This document shows positions 32,411 to 43,908 of a DNA stretch of 64,000 bases, piece after piece. The DNA lies in contig CM041465.1 in the NCBI GenBank assembly GCA_023213395.1, forward strand, positions 201,321,741 through 201,385,740. The letters run 5' to 3'. Below the pieces are notes generated by a model. The model saw nothing but the letters and a program-made list of their open reading frames with translations, had not been told where the DNA came from and made no database searches. Each line of letters starts with the position of its first letter. Within the stretch, counting starts at the first letter, position 1. A program made the translations under genes and the position numbers. This stretch comes from Cycas panzhihuaensis. Lineage: Eukaryota > Cycadophyta.

Positions 32411-35129
32411 TAGATGTGCGTCTACGGGATAGCTACCTAACTAAGTAGGAATGGTAAGAGCGATCGATGGTATAATTGAGAAAAGACCTATAAGTAGGGC
32501 AAATACCACGCAGGGCACCCCGTGCACTAGAGCGTGAGTTCAGGACCTGCAAATGGAATATAGCTACCTGGAAGTGGTTCCCTGCTTTGAACAAGAGGAG
32601 AAGAGGCGTAGGGTTAGACTGGGTTGACTTAAGGGAAGGACCCTCCCACCCTTGGATGGCTAGAAGGGGAAGGAGAGAACCCTTTAAGGGTTTCCCTAGA
32701 GCAATAGGAAACAAGAAAAGGTAGGCAAGTGGATGGCTTACGGATGGGATCACCTTGGTTACTCGGCTAAGCGGAGAACCGAGAGAACACAAAGGGAACA
32801 ACTAAAGAGAAGAGGTTATGATATGTGTAAGCAAACTAACTAAGTAAATAAATAGTAAAGCAAGAGGGAAGTTTGCAAGGAAAAGGAGGGGGAAAAGGTG
32901 AGAGGGAAGGTTTTCTAAGACCTTTTCCTATAGCAAATAAAATGCAAGTGATAAAGTAAACAAAGTATAAATTAAGACAACAGTTGATTTCCCTTCTCTT
33001 TTCGATGAGCTAATTACAATTAGGTAAAAGAACTTAAAAGGAAAATAAAAGTGATGAAGTGGAGCAAGAGTGAGTACCCAGAATGGAAGCATGTCGAAAT
33101 GGTGATGCTCCTAAGAGGCACCTGAAGTTACTCCTCAAAGCGCAGCAGACGCGTAGGGTTGCAGTAGACCAGAATGTGGGGCTCACTTACCTTCCCTGAA
33201 AATAGTACTAAAGTACCAAGCAAGGAAAGGAAAGGAACAAAATGCTAACAATAAATAAGGTATGAAAGTAAAGCATAAATGGGAGCACTTACCCGCGAAG
33301 GAAGAAAGAGGAACAGATCCTTTGCGCCTTCCAAATACCTATAAGTAAATGACAGTCTCCCCCTTTCTGGAGAAAGGGTGCTAGCATGCAATGGAAAGAT
33401 CCTAATAATATATATACATCTAAAGCAAATATAAACTCAAATACATGCACTTTAGGATTCGATATAATGATGATAAACTATAAAAGAAAACAACCAAAGT
33501 AGATAGAGAGTAATCGGTAAGCCTCAGAGTGGCCCACCTCTTGTAAGGAACAACCCTACTCTCCCCCAAAAGCCATAAGGCAGCGAGGGTAAGGCTGTGT
33601 AAGAGGGTTGGAAATAGAGGCAAAGAGAGTTGAAAAGAGCCCAAGAGGACTTACAGTAAGCCGGGGTGCTATGGAGAGCAAACTGGGTTGCCAGGGAAGG
33701 AGTTGGGCAAAGGATAAGTAGTCAGGGCTTACGTGAGTTGCCTAGATCAAGGCACGAGCCCTTAAACTAGCATTACAACATGTGACAGGACTAATTTCAG
33801 CAGCTAAAAATGGCCTAACAAACACTTGTTTGATTACCAAGGACAGCACGAGGCAAAAGGGAAGGTTTGGGGGTGCAAAGAGCCAATTGAGGAGTATGAA
33901 AGGTGGTGCGGAATCCACTTAGCTCTCACCCAAACCCTATGCGACCCCTATTTGCCGTTGCCTTGAGCAAGAAATGCAGGCAATGAGGCACTAATGGCAG
34001 AAATAAGATAGCCCAAAACAAAGGAAAAGCAACCTCCAAAGACCCAAGCAAGAGGACAAGTAAAATAGGGCATCGATTGAATAAGAAAGTAGCTTAAACC
34101 AATGAATACTTGAGAAGGGAAAGGGAGGCTTTTGCCTCAGTCAAGTGCTTCTAACAAAAGGCTGAGAAATCAGCCAAAGAGCTATGGAATAGCAAGTTTG
34201 GAACCCCTACTAATGGAGTTGAAAGAAACCCCTGTACTTTGAAGATGCTTGATGGTTGCTTGAGCAAGAATACATTGAGATCACTCCGGGGGCCCTCTCT
34301 AAAGTGTGTGAAGGGTTGGGAAGATGTCCTAGCCATACCAAAGGAGAGCTAGGCACTAGAGGAGAGGTGCAGGTCCTATAGCAGCAGTAGAGCAGCAGGG
34401 AATGGCAGAGCATAGGGCGTTTTTCCTTGAGAATCATTCAAAAAATGAGCAAAAATCCTAAAAATGGGTTAAAAAGGACTTAAATACCCAACTCAAACCC
34501 TAAAACAAGTGATTAGGACGTAATTGGCAGTGAGTCAGTCATAAAACATGTGGCAGTTTCGTAATAAATGCAAAATTGCCATAGCAGATTTTTTTAAAAC
34601 AAACTTGAACAGTCATCCACAAGAATTACGTGGTACCGAATTTGTGGCGATTCTGATATTTGTGGCGGTATGTAACTAGGGAATAAAACTAGCCTGGATA
34701 GCCAGCCTGGGCTGTGGGCCAATGACAAAGAGGCTAATAGGGGGCTAAGATGCCTACCCGAGGGTGAACAAGCCCACAAATGAGTCTAGAAGAGCAAAAA
34801 TAAGATTCAAACGATGTGGCAAGTCAACCAAATAATGACGGGTCATCACACGGGCAGAGGTGGTGCAAGCCAAGTGGATCTTAGAGTGAGTAGGGCAGAA
34901 TGCGGGAAGTGGAACAACCATTGAGGTGCCACACTTACTGGGAATGTGCCCCCGCTATAGTCATCATAAGCTAAATAAGTGTAGACGAAGACAAGATCAT
35001 CTACAAGGTCACAACATGCAAATATGCAAGCATACACTCATCTCAAAAGAAAGCAATGATAAGGTGGGAAGCATACCTGTACTTACCTGAGTCGATAACT
35101 CTGTATCCATTCCCGAAAGCTGGGAAACA
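32411..35129 (-). repeat. 3' LTR of element b (2,719 bp)
   Basis: The minus strand starts TGTTTCCCAGC and ends ATCTA (CA in the sister LTR). It aligns throughout with 43,909-46,632. It carries the TATA-like TATTTAAG (34,489-34,496 on the minus strand). Open frames inside it, such as 32,433-32,801 and 33,420-33,644, are not conserved as proteins. Confidence 0.88.
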
Positions 35130-35142
35130 CTGCCCCCTTGGC
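35130..35142 (-). other. polypurine tract of element b
   Basis: Minus strand reads CCAAGGGGGCAG directly before the LTR start. Confidence 0.8.
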
Positions 35143-35544
35143 AATAGAGCCTCGCCGCTTAGAAGCATGGTGCGACGGTGAATGCTGGCAACACAACTGT
35201 CAGTAGCACATGTGTATATAGATGTATAAATCATGATCATAACAGTAGGCAAGGGTGCTAGTGAGTGTCGTGGCAGAATGCATGGATACAAAAGTAGCAA
35301 TGGAGATGACATAGGGGCTTCCTATAAGCCACCTGGAAACTGACTGGAAGAATAAGAAGGGTGAGGGGGCTACCCCCACCATAAAATATGTAGAGAGACG
35401 TGTATAATTATATAGAAGAGTAAGCATAATGGGTAGTCGCCATAATTTAACCTCATTAGTGGCTAGGTTTTAGAGGTGCGAATGGATCACGAAGTGAGGC
35501 GCGTGATGACCTGGGGCTTGGGCGACAGGGCAGCCAGACAAGCC
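35143..35544. other. spacer between additional RNase H and PPT
   Basis: 400 bp with no conserved frame. Its LTR-proximal end 'gaggctctattg' recurs outside the LTR of element a. Confidence 0.5.
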
Positions 35545-36069
35545 TCAGGGGTGGTCAGCAAGAAGAGGAAGGTGGCGCTCAAGGATGAGGTGAATGAGAC
35601 TATCTACCTCAGTGTTGAGGGCTCGAGGGATATGCTGCATGTCGATAGATGAGAAGCGGGCTAAGAGGGATCTGGCAGTGGAAGCAAGAGTTTTCAAGTG
35701 AGGGCATTGCACCTGGTAAACCTGGGTGAGATGAGACACCACAACTTGAGAGTCACAAAGCAAAATGATGGATCTGTGATGGAAACAGAAAGCATTGGTA
35801 AGGGCTTCAATAACAATTGTGTATTCAACTTTGTTGTTAGTAGCCTCTGGGAGGAAGATCCTAGAGCATAGGAGATCATGTCGAGAGGGGCTACAGAGAA
35901 TCCATGCAGTGGTAGAAGGTTTAGGGTTACCACAGCTTCCGTCATCGGTAAAAATGTAGATGGACATAGGTGACACAAATTCCTGGTAGCAAATAGGCAG
36001 TGGTGGAGCAGAAGAGAAGCTCGAGAGATAAGCAAAAAAGTGGCCGTGAAGGGTAAGAGGACCTAGCAA
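35545..36069 (-). CDS. additional RNase H domain protein of Tat element (174 aa, intact ORF)
   Basis: An uninterrupted frame with a complete RNase H core. It contains IYIFTDDGSCGNPKPSTTAW (first Asp), ATNNKVEYTIVIEAL (Glu), IILLCDSQVVVSHL (Asp), and a closing HIPRALNTEVDSLIHL where the last acidic residue is expected. The NNxxEY and HIPRxxNxxxDSL signatures fit the plant RVT_3-type RNase H carried as an extra domain in Tat/Ogre elements, separate from the RNase H fused to RT. Its role is presumed to be RNA removal during reverse transcription. It lies just upstream of the PPT, where a promoter was not evident. The start at 36,069 is simply the first ATG; the domain needs only about residue 34 onward. 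It is the only long unbroken domain in element b. Confidence 0.8.
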   Translation of the reverse strand: MLGPLTLHGHFFAYLSSFSSAPPLPICYQEFVSPMSIYIFTDDGSCGNPKPSTTAWILCSPSRHDLLCSRIFLPEATNNKVEYTIVIEALTNAFCFHHRSIILLCDSQVVVSHLTQVYQVQCPHLKTLASTARSLLARFSSIDMQHIPRALNTEVDSLIHLILERHLPLLADHP

Positions 36070-36490
36070 TGAGGCTACCTAGGGGCAAGAGTAAGTAGTC
36101 TGATCACTATTGAGAGTAGGCGGAGAAAAGAGCATCCTAGAACGCCAAAAGGTCATTTCAGAAAGCAAAACATGCCCCCGGACGAGGGAGCATTCCCTTT
36201 GGGGACCCCAGGGGCAAAAAAGGGCTATGGAAACGAGTCCAGGGTGATGAAACGAGCCAAACGAGTATAAACTCAAGTATGCATGGGACTGACACGTAAA
36301 ACGAGATGGAAGGGCCCAGGGAAAAAGTACAAAAATGAGGCACCATAAATGCACCTATGAGAAAGTGCAAAAAGGGCATCAAAAGAGTACAACAGGTGAC
36401 AGGGCTAGAAGGCAAAGGCAATAAGGGAAACGGGATGGTCCTAACGGCTGTCATAAGGTCAAAAATGGAAGAAGTGCCCGTTGGGGCCCC
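36070..36490. other. spacer between two opposed genes of element b
   Basis: Lies between the RNase H ORF (leftward) and the PMD-gene promoter (rightward). Overlapping frames here have no recognisable domain. Confidence 0.4.
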
Positions 36491-36494
36491 TGCC

Positions 36495-36502
36495 TATATA
36501 AG
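36495..36502 (+). promoter_or_regulatory. TATA box of the antisense PMD-like gene
   Basis: CCTATATAAGGAAA in a GC-richer context lies on the plus strand, opposite to element b. It is 600-650 bp ahead of the PMD-like coding region and is the best TATA box in the area. A start near 36,530 would give a leader of about 0.6 kb. No mapped start supports this. Confidence 0.5.
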
Positions 36503-37130
36503 GAAATCGAACAGAAAATGGATTCATTTTCATCGGCTCTCGTGAGAAACTAGAGCCATTCCCTTACATAGCGGAGCGCCGCCCAACTTTGGAAGCATGT
36601 AGGGAGAGATCGAACCATTGGATCGAGATGCAGAGAGAGCCAGCGGGATCATCGGGATGAGATGGCGACAGCGAGACCATATCCATTGAGTGGATATCAC
36701 AAAAATCAACCCATTTCAAAGTTTTAATTTTATTACTTTTTATAGTTTTTGTGAGATTTTTAGTGCCCCTTATGGGAAATTAGAGGCCTCTCGGAGTCCA
36801 AATTGGACCCAGAAAGAGGCGAGGATATGGGCATTAGAGAGCCCTGGTCCTGGTGGGCCCCACAAGGTCCACTAGAAGAATTTTTTAATTTTTTAGGGCA
36901 GAAATCCCCCCCTTTGGGGGGGTGCCATTCATACCGTGGCAAAGATTGCAGTGCCACGACCATTACCACGGGGCCTGAATCGCCACGGGACCCGAGCTAA
37001 ACTTAGTGGTACTGCAAAGTTTAGCGCGGTACGAAGGCAGAAAAAGAGAAAAAAGAATAGGAGGGGCCAAAAGGGCCCCAAATCTCAGACAGAGAGAGTT
37101 GAGAGAGAGTCAAGAGTGTTGATAACTAAT

Positions 37131-39069
37131 ATGAGGCTGACTTAATTATTTTTTGACATGGACAGGCTATCATCGCAGTGGATAACTGCAAGAATATAGG
37201 TATGGCTATGCTGAGCTACATAGAGATGATGTCCTGGGAGGATAAAGAGACCCTGCGGAGGTGTGGCCTATACAAGGCTCTGAAGACACCTCATTTCGCA
37301 TCAGATTGGAGACTTCTAGTTGACATTGTATCCTAGTGGGATAGGAGGAGGCACGTATTCCACTTACCTCAAGTAGGTGATGTGATGGTTACACCGAGAG
37401 ACATCCAGTAGATACTGGAAGTACCAGCAACTAGGAGGCCGGTGATACTGGGAGTACTACCTAGCACTGAGGCAGCACACAGAGAGGTAGCCATGTTCTT
37501 CACAAGGGTTGACAAGTGAGAGCGAAGAGGAGTTCCCCTCTAGACTATGTTGATGTTGAGGATTCCTCGGGTGAGGAAACTGATTATGTTATACGTTCTA
37601 TTCCAGATTTCCTAGAAGCAGAACTATAGGGAGATACTAGGTGGCTAGATAGATGCAGTACGCCATTGCGAAACTGGCGAGAGGATGGACTGGGCTACCC
37701 TGATAGCGATGAACCTCGTTGCACAGCTAGATACCATCAGGATGACCGGCAGAGGGGGACTATCATATAGCACGCTACTGCAGTGCTAGTTCTTTAATTA
37801 TTTTGTGGCAGTGGCACTAACAGGGGGACCACACCCCATAGTAGAGTGGATCCTGATGGTCCATAAACGGTAGACTCAACCGAGAGGGATGGAGTACCAG
37901 GCCCATGTTTAGCGATCAGTGGAGGCGACATCGTTAGACCTCCTCACCCTGACAGACTATGTAGTAGATCCATACAGGATGGTGAGGTGGGACAGTGATG
38001 ATGAGGCAGGGAGAGCAGGAGCGCCCATAGATGATGACGATGATGAGGGAGGAGATGGGACTAGCCCATCGTGACCTACAGGGGAGGTAGGTCCTTCAAG
38101 GATGGCAGGAGGAGCAACGGGACCATCCGAGACTGCCAGATGAGAGGCAGGCCCATCAGGGGTGCCAGATGAGAGCAAGGGGCTAGTGACTAGGGCCCAC
38201 AGGCTACGAATCATGAGGACATCTGAAGAGGCAAGAGTTGAGCCCGTCCCTGCGAGGAGGGAGGCCCAGGTAGAGGTGGTACCCGAGGATGAGATACCCG
38301 CAGTTGGTGGAGAGCCAGGATGAGAGGATGTCACACGAGCAGAGGAGCCGGCAGCTATGGCAAGTGAGGCCCAACCTTTTTCTTAGTCATTTGACAGTTA
38401 GATAGATGTTTGACTTGATTTGATCATGGTATGTGGTGGGATATATACTGACACATGGCATGATGCATTGGTAGGTGTAGTAGAGGTCCAGAGATTGGTA
38501 GAGGCCATGGTGAGGGAGATGTTCCCTCAGGTATATGTAGAGGGGTAACTGCCCATCCAGGCAAAGGATGCGCCTAGATCGGTAGATGCCCACATGGAAG
38601 TATTTGCCCCATTGGTGAGGGCAAGAGACATCTAGGCTGCAGAGTCCCAGGAGCATATGACATTCAGGGGACAGATGCAGTGGGAGTTAGATGAGATGAG
38701 GAGTGAGAGAGATGTACTACGCAGACGGGTCCAGGCTTTAGAGGCACAGGGAGGAGAAGGCGTAGATGCAGGGAGCATGGTCTGGATAGCAGTACTGGAG
38801 GAGCATCTCAGAGCGATAGAGGAGGGACTCTGGGGAGAGAGGGATCGTATCCAAGCCTGATACGATCAGTTGGTGGCCTAGATGGTGTTGAGGTCAAGCA
38901 GGAGCAGGACATATACTCATATAGCAGCGACGACCTCGAGACAACCACACGACGAGGGGAGCGAGGCAGGGAGCTCGCGAAGGCCTAGGAGGAGCCTCGG
39001 AGGGATGTGGTCCCCAGGAGAGGGATCACATAGGCCAGGAGATGGTACCCCAGGAGCGGGGCAACAGTA
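37131..39069 (+). pseudogene. antisense plant-mobile-domain (PMD)-like gene within element b
   Basis: Plus-strand frame, opposite to the element. Landmarks: CGLYKALKTPHFASDWRLLV, then WDRRRHVFHLPQVGDVMVTP-RDIQ, ILEVPATRRPVILGVLP, RMDWATLIAMNLVAQLDTIR, TGRGGLSYSTLLQC and FFNYFVAVAL. This follows the PMD pattern 'W....HTF.LP.GE.T.TL.D...ILG.PV.G.PV'. An acidic DDDDDEGGDG stretch and a Gly/Pro/Ser-rich region come next (38.0-38.35 kb). After a possible intron (38.385-38.45 kb) there is a coiled-coil-like segment MQWELDEMRSERDVLRRRVQ. About ten in-frame stops, mainly TAG, break it. Extra antisense ORFs are known in Tat elements (Grande, RIRE2, Ogre). The function of PMD in such elements is unknown; host PMD proteins act in gene and transposon silencing. 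Confidence 0.65.
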
Positions 39070-39703
39070 GAGTAGGAGATATGTATGTTGATTTCAATAG
39101 GGGAAAGCACAGGTCTCTGGGGGGCCATATATAGGGTCATATGATTGTACCCCCCTACAAGGACACTAGCTTCCTGAATGTATGATATAACATATGATTT
39201 TTGGATGTATATATATACAGGGTAATTGGAACCCTATTTTGACATGAGATGCTATGTATATCATGCGGTAGATAGCATGTATGCTTGTTTTGTATGTTGT
39301 AAATGCTTTATTGTATGATGCACATATTTCCTTCCATATATGGCTATATGTCTAATAGGAGTACACACATCCACCGTAAGTAGAGGTGATAGAGAGGTGT
39401 GAGGTTAGAAATAGAGCAACATGCACGTCCATGGAGGAGCATAGCAGAATATGCGAAGGAAACAACAAGCGAGAGAAAGGAGTAACGATACTCCCAAAGC
39501 GTCGTCCCAATTGGGGGATGCCCAAGTAGGAAGACAAAAGGTTCCCAAAAGGATACGGGAATACGGGTTCCATGGGAGAAACCAGAAAGAAGAAGAAGAA
39601 GCCACCTTAAATTGCCATTCTACCCGTGGTTGGGAAGGATGGGGACAACCTAAGATGGTAGTTTAGGCTCATTTCGGAGTAGGGTAAAGGAATCGCTGAA
39701 AGA
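39070..39703. other. 3' flank of the PMD-like gene and end of pol
   Basis: Convergent region between the PMD stop (TAG at 39,069) and the pol stop (minus strand, 39,704). The minus-strand frame at 39,573-39,352 (MEPVFPYPFGNLLSS) has no known domain. Confidence 0.4.
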
Positions 39704-40690
39704 TCATGCATAAAACTTCTTAAGGAATTTCCCATTAACAGCTTTCTCAAATTCAAGCCCTTCTAGGGTGGATATCCTATAAGCACCATTACCGAGGGAT
39801 TCAATAATGACAAAAGGGCCAATCCATCAAGGTTTGAACTTGGTCAAATGGTCATGGAGATACTCGAGCTTAAGGATGTGGTCCCCAGGAAACAAAGGAT
39901 GAGAAAGAAGATGTTTATCGTAAGTCCTTTGTGAGCGAGCTTTCGATGCTAGGTAAGCCTGATAAGCGGCTAAGCGTCTCTCATCCAAAGCCTCAAGGTC
40001 CAGAAGGTGAATCTGATGGATCAACTCTTCGTCAAGGAGACCTCGAAGGAAGACTCGTAGAGAGGGAATCTCCACTAGGTGGGGCGCAGAGCCCGCTAAG
40101 TGCTTAAGTAAGGCTTCATCATCCTTGAAGCAATCCACCCCATGGATGACCTTACTTCGAGTAGAGGAAGTACTAGAGGGAGTGGAGGTAACAGGACCAT
40201 AATGGTCGTCAGGTTGCTCAACTTCCTCACGAGACTCTGAAGGAGAGTCAAAAAGAGGCTCATCAGATGGAGCGAAAGGCAGTTCTTCAAAGCCATCACT
40301 TACAAGGGGTAATGAGGGAGAAGAATTGACGATGGGCGAGTCAACATGAGCGATGACATGTGACATGCAAGAGCAGCTAACCTCACTAATGGAAGAGGTT
40401 CTAGATGGGAATCTAGAATGAGACAGGTGTGACCTACTAGTGCGGAGGAAAGAGACAGGGTGAAGACAACCCTCGTCCTCATCGTATGACTCATCGTCAC
40501 TAAACGAAGCAAGGTACCCATAGCTCCCAACGCTAATAGGGGTGAACTATGTGAGACTAGGGGAAGAAGATGCGAGATCTTCTTCAGATGGATTAGGTAT
40601 ACCAATAGAGCAAGCTAAGGCGTGTGTAGAAGGACCTCGGTTTACGGAATTGGTAGAATAAGTTTGTTTGGTGAGTGGGCATTCGCAGGG
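39704..40690 (-). pseudogene. linker fused to integrase C-terminal tail (element b)
   Basis: The 179-codon frame 40,366-39,827 runs from the linker (EEVEQPDDHYGPVTSTPSS; VDCFKDDEALLKHLAGSAP) straight into the C-terminal part of a gypsy integrase: LEALDERRLAAYQAYLASKA, RSQRTYDKHLLSHPLFPGD, HLTKFKP. After one stop it continues WIGPFVIIESLGNGAYRIST, LEGLEFEKAVNGKFLKKFY and a final stop. In element a the linker continues into RT at the LAGS point. So RT, RNase H and the integrase catalytic core were removed by a deletion that kept the frame open. The tail normally contacts DNA and ends the polyprotein. Confidence 0.75.
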
Positions 40691-41040
40691 AATCACTCTC
40701 ATCTGCCTATCATGGACGAATTTAAGTTGTCCCCAAAGAGTCGAGCACACGGCTCCCATTTAGTCGAGCCATGGATGACCTAGAAGGAGGTTGTAGTCGA
40801 TGTCAACATCGAGGACCACAACATCGACAAGAACAGTCTTGCCCTCAAGGGTAAGCAGAATTGCGACAGATCCTAAAGGGGTCTTCTCACTACTGTCATA
40901 ACCTTGGCATCGCCACGGAACAAGTTCCAAGGTGGAAATACTAAGCTCTTGCATGACACATAAGGGCATGGCGTTCACGGAAGAACCATTGGATCCTTCC
41001 ACTGACATTCCCTTTCACACGCGGGAGGAAGGTCCTTAGG
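40691..41040 (-). pseudogene. aspartic protease domain (element b)
   Basis: The 82-codon frame 41,008-40,760 reads SNGSSVNAMPLCVMQELSIS, VPWRCQGYDSSEKTPLGSVA, TVLVDVVVLDVDIDYNLLLG and HPWLD, then a stop and MGAVCSTLWGQLKFVHD. This is the Tat/Ogre protease layout (DNGSALNxxPL to LLLGRPWIHxxGAIPSSLHxxxKF). The catalytic Asp of DNGS is replaced by Ser here, so the enzyme is dead. The rest of the domain is well preserved. Confidence 0.72.
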
Positions 41041-41399
41041 ATCAAATGAAATAACAGGTTTGCAACTTTGGGTAATGCCCAAAGCATGAGCAGGTGTGTT
41101 GTTTGATCCTAAAGCTTCCAAGAAGAGGGTCTGCTGCTCGGGACAACTCCTCAAAATGTCCATCAAGGACATTCCTGTGGCAATAGTATGAAGCTCATCC
41201 ATAATGGAGAACGGCTTACCCTTCGCGGTAGGTTGGGTAAGTGCCCTTTAAAAATCGTAATGACCTGGGTGCACAAGAATGGCCTTGGGGAAGAGAGATA
41301 TTTCCGGAGGAGGGTTCTCCAGAAGAGGGTCGGAAGGAGTAGATGAAGAAGCACCTGCTGCTTCCTTGGCAGCCTGAGACCGTGTAAGGGCATAAGAAG

Positions 41400-43760
41400 G
41401 AATTACCTCAAGCAACTGGATCACCTTCTTCCCCTTATTCTGGGGTTACGAAGGTGATGGGATACGATAGCCAGGGGGATGAGAGGAAGAGGATGAGTCC
41501 CGGGTACCCTTCCCTTTATCGTGGGAAGGACAGGAATTAGGTGATCTTCCTCAGTTCTAGTTATTCTTGGTTTGGGTGTTTTTTATCGCATTCCCCATGT
41601 TTAGGGAACAGATCCTTGTGAACTAGTTGGTCTAAATTAGGCCTTGAGGCCCATTTGGGGGAAGAGTCACGTCAAGGGTCATCCTTAGGATGCTGGGCCC
41701 TACAATGTGAGTCATCATGAAAGCACTCCCTATGAATGGAGCACCACTTCTTCTCAAGCGAGGGATTTGACCTTCTCACTTAAGAGGACTAGGTGTTTCC
41801 ATTCTTGGGGAGGGGAGCTTGAGTTATTTATTGGACTTGTTTATTGGATGTTGGGGATGAAAGGGCTTGAAGCTTAAGCTCCTTCATCGTATGCTCGAAT
41901 GAGTATATGGCTAATGTGAAAGGGTCTAAGGTCCTCTCAGTCGAGTGAGAGGAAGACCTGGCAGGTTGTGAAGGTTTGGTATCTTTGGTTGAAGGTGGTA
42001 CCTCAAATTACTGTGAGGGCTTAAGAGGTTTCTTGACACTGGCTTGGATCTCAATAGCCTCCAATGCCAAGCACTTGGCGATCACAGAGTCGCATGTGGT
42101 CGCCCCCATTTTAAGGACTTCTACATACACTTCAGGATGAAGTGCATTAACGAAGAGATCTCACTTCAACTCCTTGGGCAATGTTGCCTTAGTGGAGTGA
42201 AGCAAGTCATGGAATTGTTACACAAAGTCACGATTCAGTTTGAGCGAAAGGAGTGATTTTATTCCACTCTCAAATAGATGGGCTACATCAAAGTAGTTGA
42301 TGAACTCGTCCACCAATTGCTGGAATGAATAGATGGAGTGGGCAGGGAGACGGTAAAACCACTTAAGGGCATCACCATGCAAGGATCGTGGGAACAATTT
42401 CATTAGAATGTGGTCGTAAGCCCAGTAATCGATGCATGCCATAGAAAAGCTACACACATGCTTCGCTGGGTCTTGCGACAAAGTTCCGTCGAATCTAGGA
42501 ACTTTAGGGGGATGAGGCAGCAGATTGGTTCGTAATGCCTCAATGGATAAAGGTGTTGATCTATAGTCCATGAAGGGGTGTGCCCTTGCCTGGACCATAG
42601 GGTCAACGAATGACGTAGTAGGTAACGAGCAAGGAGTAAATGGGGGTCGCACACCCATCCCTCCTTGAGGAAATGGCCCCTACTAGGAGGGCACTTGAGG
42701 ATAAGTGCCTTGGAAGGGAGTCGGGTTCCCTTGTGAAGGCACGGCAAAAGGAATTGTACTAGACATCAAAAAAGACGGATGTGGAACCAGGTTTTGCCCA
42801 TATGGACCACCCATAGTTGGAGCAACCCCATATGGGTGCAGCAGATCCACTCCATAAGCTGGAAGGTGGCTTCCTCTACCCTACCCCCAATGTTGAGAAG
42901 TATACCCTGGGGGAACGTAAAAAGAAGCGCCAATAGGTTGGTTTTGAGGGTATGTGGGAGCAGGTCCTACGCAACTAATGATCAGAGAATTAGTAGGACC
43001 AGCAGGCCTATTAGGGAAAGTATGTGCCACATTAGGAGATGGCAAATTAGTTTGGTTAGGGAAGGGTATGCTAACCTTCAACTGAGGGAAAGACATACCG
43101 TGAGAAGATCCTAAAACACTAGGACCTTGATGAGGAATAGATGGTGCAATATATGCTCCCATAATAGGAATAGGAAAGGAGTGGGATACATGCATAGGCA
43201 CTAAGGGATTGGTTATCATGGGAAGAGTAGATGAGGATGGGGCACGCAGGGGAGGAGCGGAAGAAGAAGAGGCTCCTCTACGAAGAGCATCCTCAAACCA
43301 CCTAGGATGCAGTTGGAAATAAACTGCGCAATGGCACTCATTAAGAGCTTCAACTACATCGATAGGAGGGGTGCCTATATGCTTGTAAGAGGTAGTTGGG
43401 ACCTCGAATGAAGTAGATCCCTTGGGACATTGCTTATAAGAGTCACCGACTGAGTGGTAAATCTCAAGAGGAAAGGATCCTTCTACCACATGGGTAGAGG
43501 GATAGATGTCAAGCGAGTGATGTTAGTCACCTGGGTAGTAAATGGGATCATCACCCTCTTGGGTGGATCCTAGAATAAAGGAAGGAAAAACATGGGCTTC
43601 CAAAGTTGAGGTGTGGTGGGCCCAATCTGAAGAGTATCCTCCATAGTCAAATCAAAATCTGACAAAGGAAGAGGGTGATACTCAGGGTCTTCTAACAATG
43701 GAGGTAAACCGCGCAAGTGACGAGAAAAGTGTCGCATGCAAGGTCAACCAATAATGTTAG
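41400..43760 (-). pseudogene. gag remnant (element b)
   Basis: It begins near 43,745 with PLLEDPEYHPLPLSDFDLTM. The long frame 43,489-42,881 is Pro/Ser-rich with IDVVEALNECHCAVYFQLHP near its start. The gag core is 42,658-42,218: PFMDYRSTPLSIEALRTNLL, VPRFDGTLSQDPAKHVCSFS, IDYWAYDHILMKLFPRSLHG, DALKWFYRLPAHSIYSFQQL, VDEFINYFDVAHLFESG. This is a textbook Retrotrans_gag core (FDG...H...F....D....LFP.SL.G.A..WF..LP..SI.SF..L...F...F). Frames shift twice. A zinc-knuckle-like Cys/His stretch was not found. It lies directly downstream of the PBS. Confidence 0.78.
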
Positions 43761-43889
43761 GGAAAGGAAAGGGCGACAAAGGCACATGCATTGGGGACTG
43801 CCCAATGAAGAGATCAAAGTAGGAAAAGAACCACAAAGAGGTAGCAAAACCAACGGAAGAGAGCAGAAACTAGCTCCCTTACTGGCAGA

Positions 43890-43907
43890 TCCCCAGTATG
43901 GTGGCCA
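43890..43907 (-). other. primer binding site of element b (tRNA-Arg type)
   Basis: Minus strand reads TGGCCACCATACTGGGGA, one base from the LTR end. It has two differences from the copy in element a. Confidence 0.7.
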
Positions 43908-43908
43908 G

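Noticed and set aside
35694-36035. 113-codon second frame over the RNase H ORF
   Set aside because: Overlaps the RNase H frame and has no domain of its own.
37957-38334. 125-codon minus-strand Ser/Pro-rich frame
   Set aside because: Shadow of the plus-strand acidic and Gly/Pro-rich part of the PMD-like gene.
42779-43114. 111-codon plus-strand frame opposite gag
   Set aside because: Shadow of the Pro-rich gag coding on the other strand.
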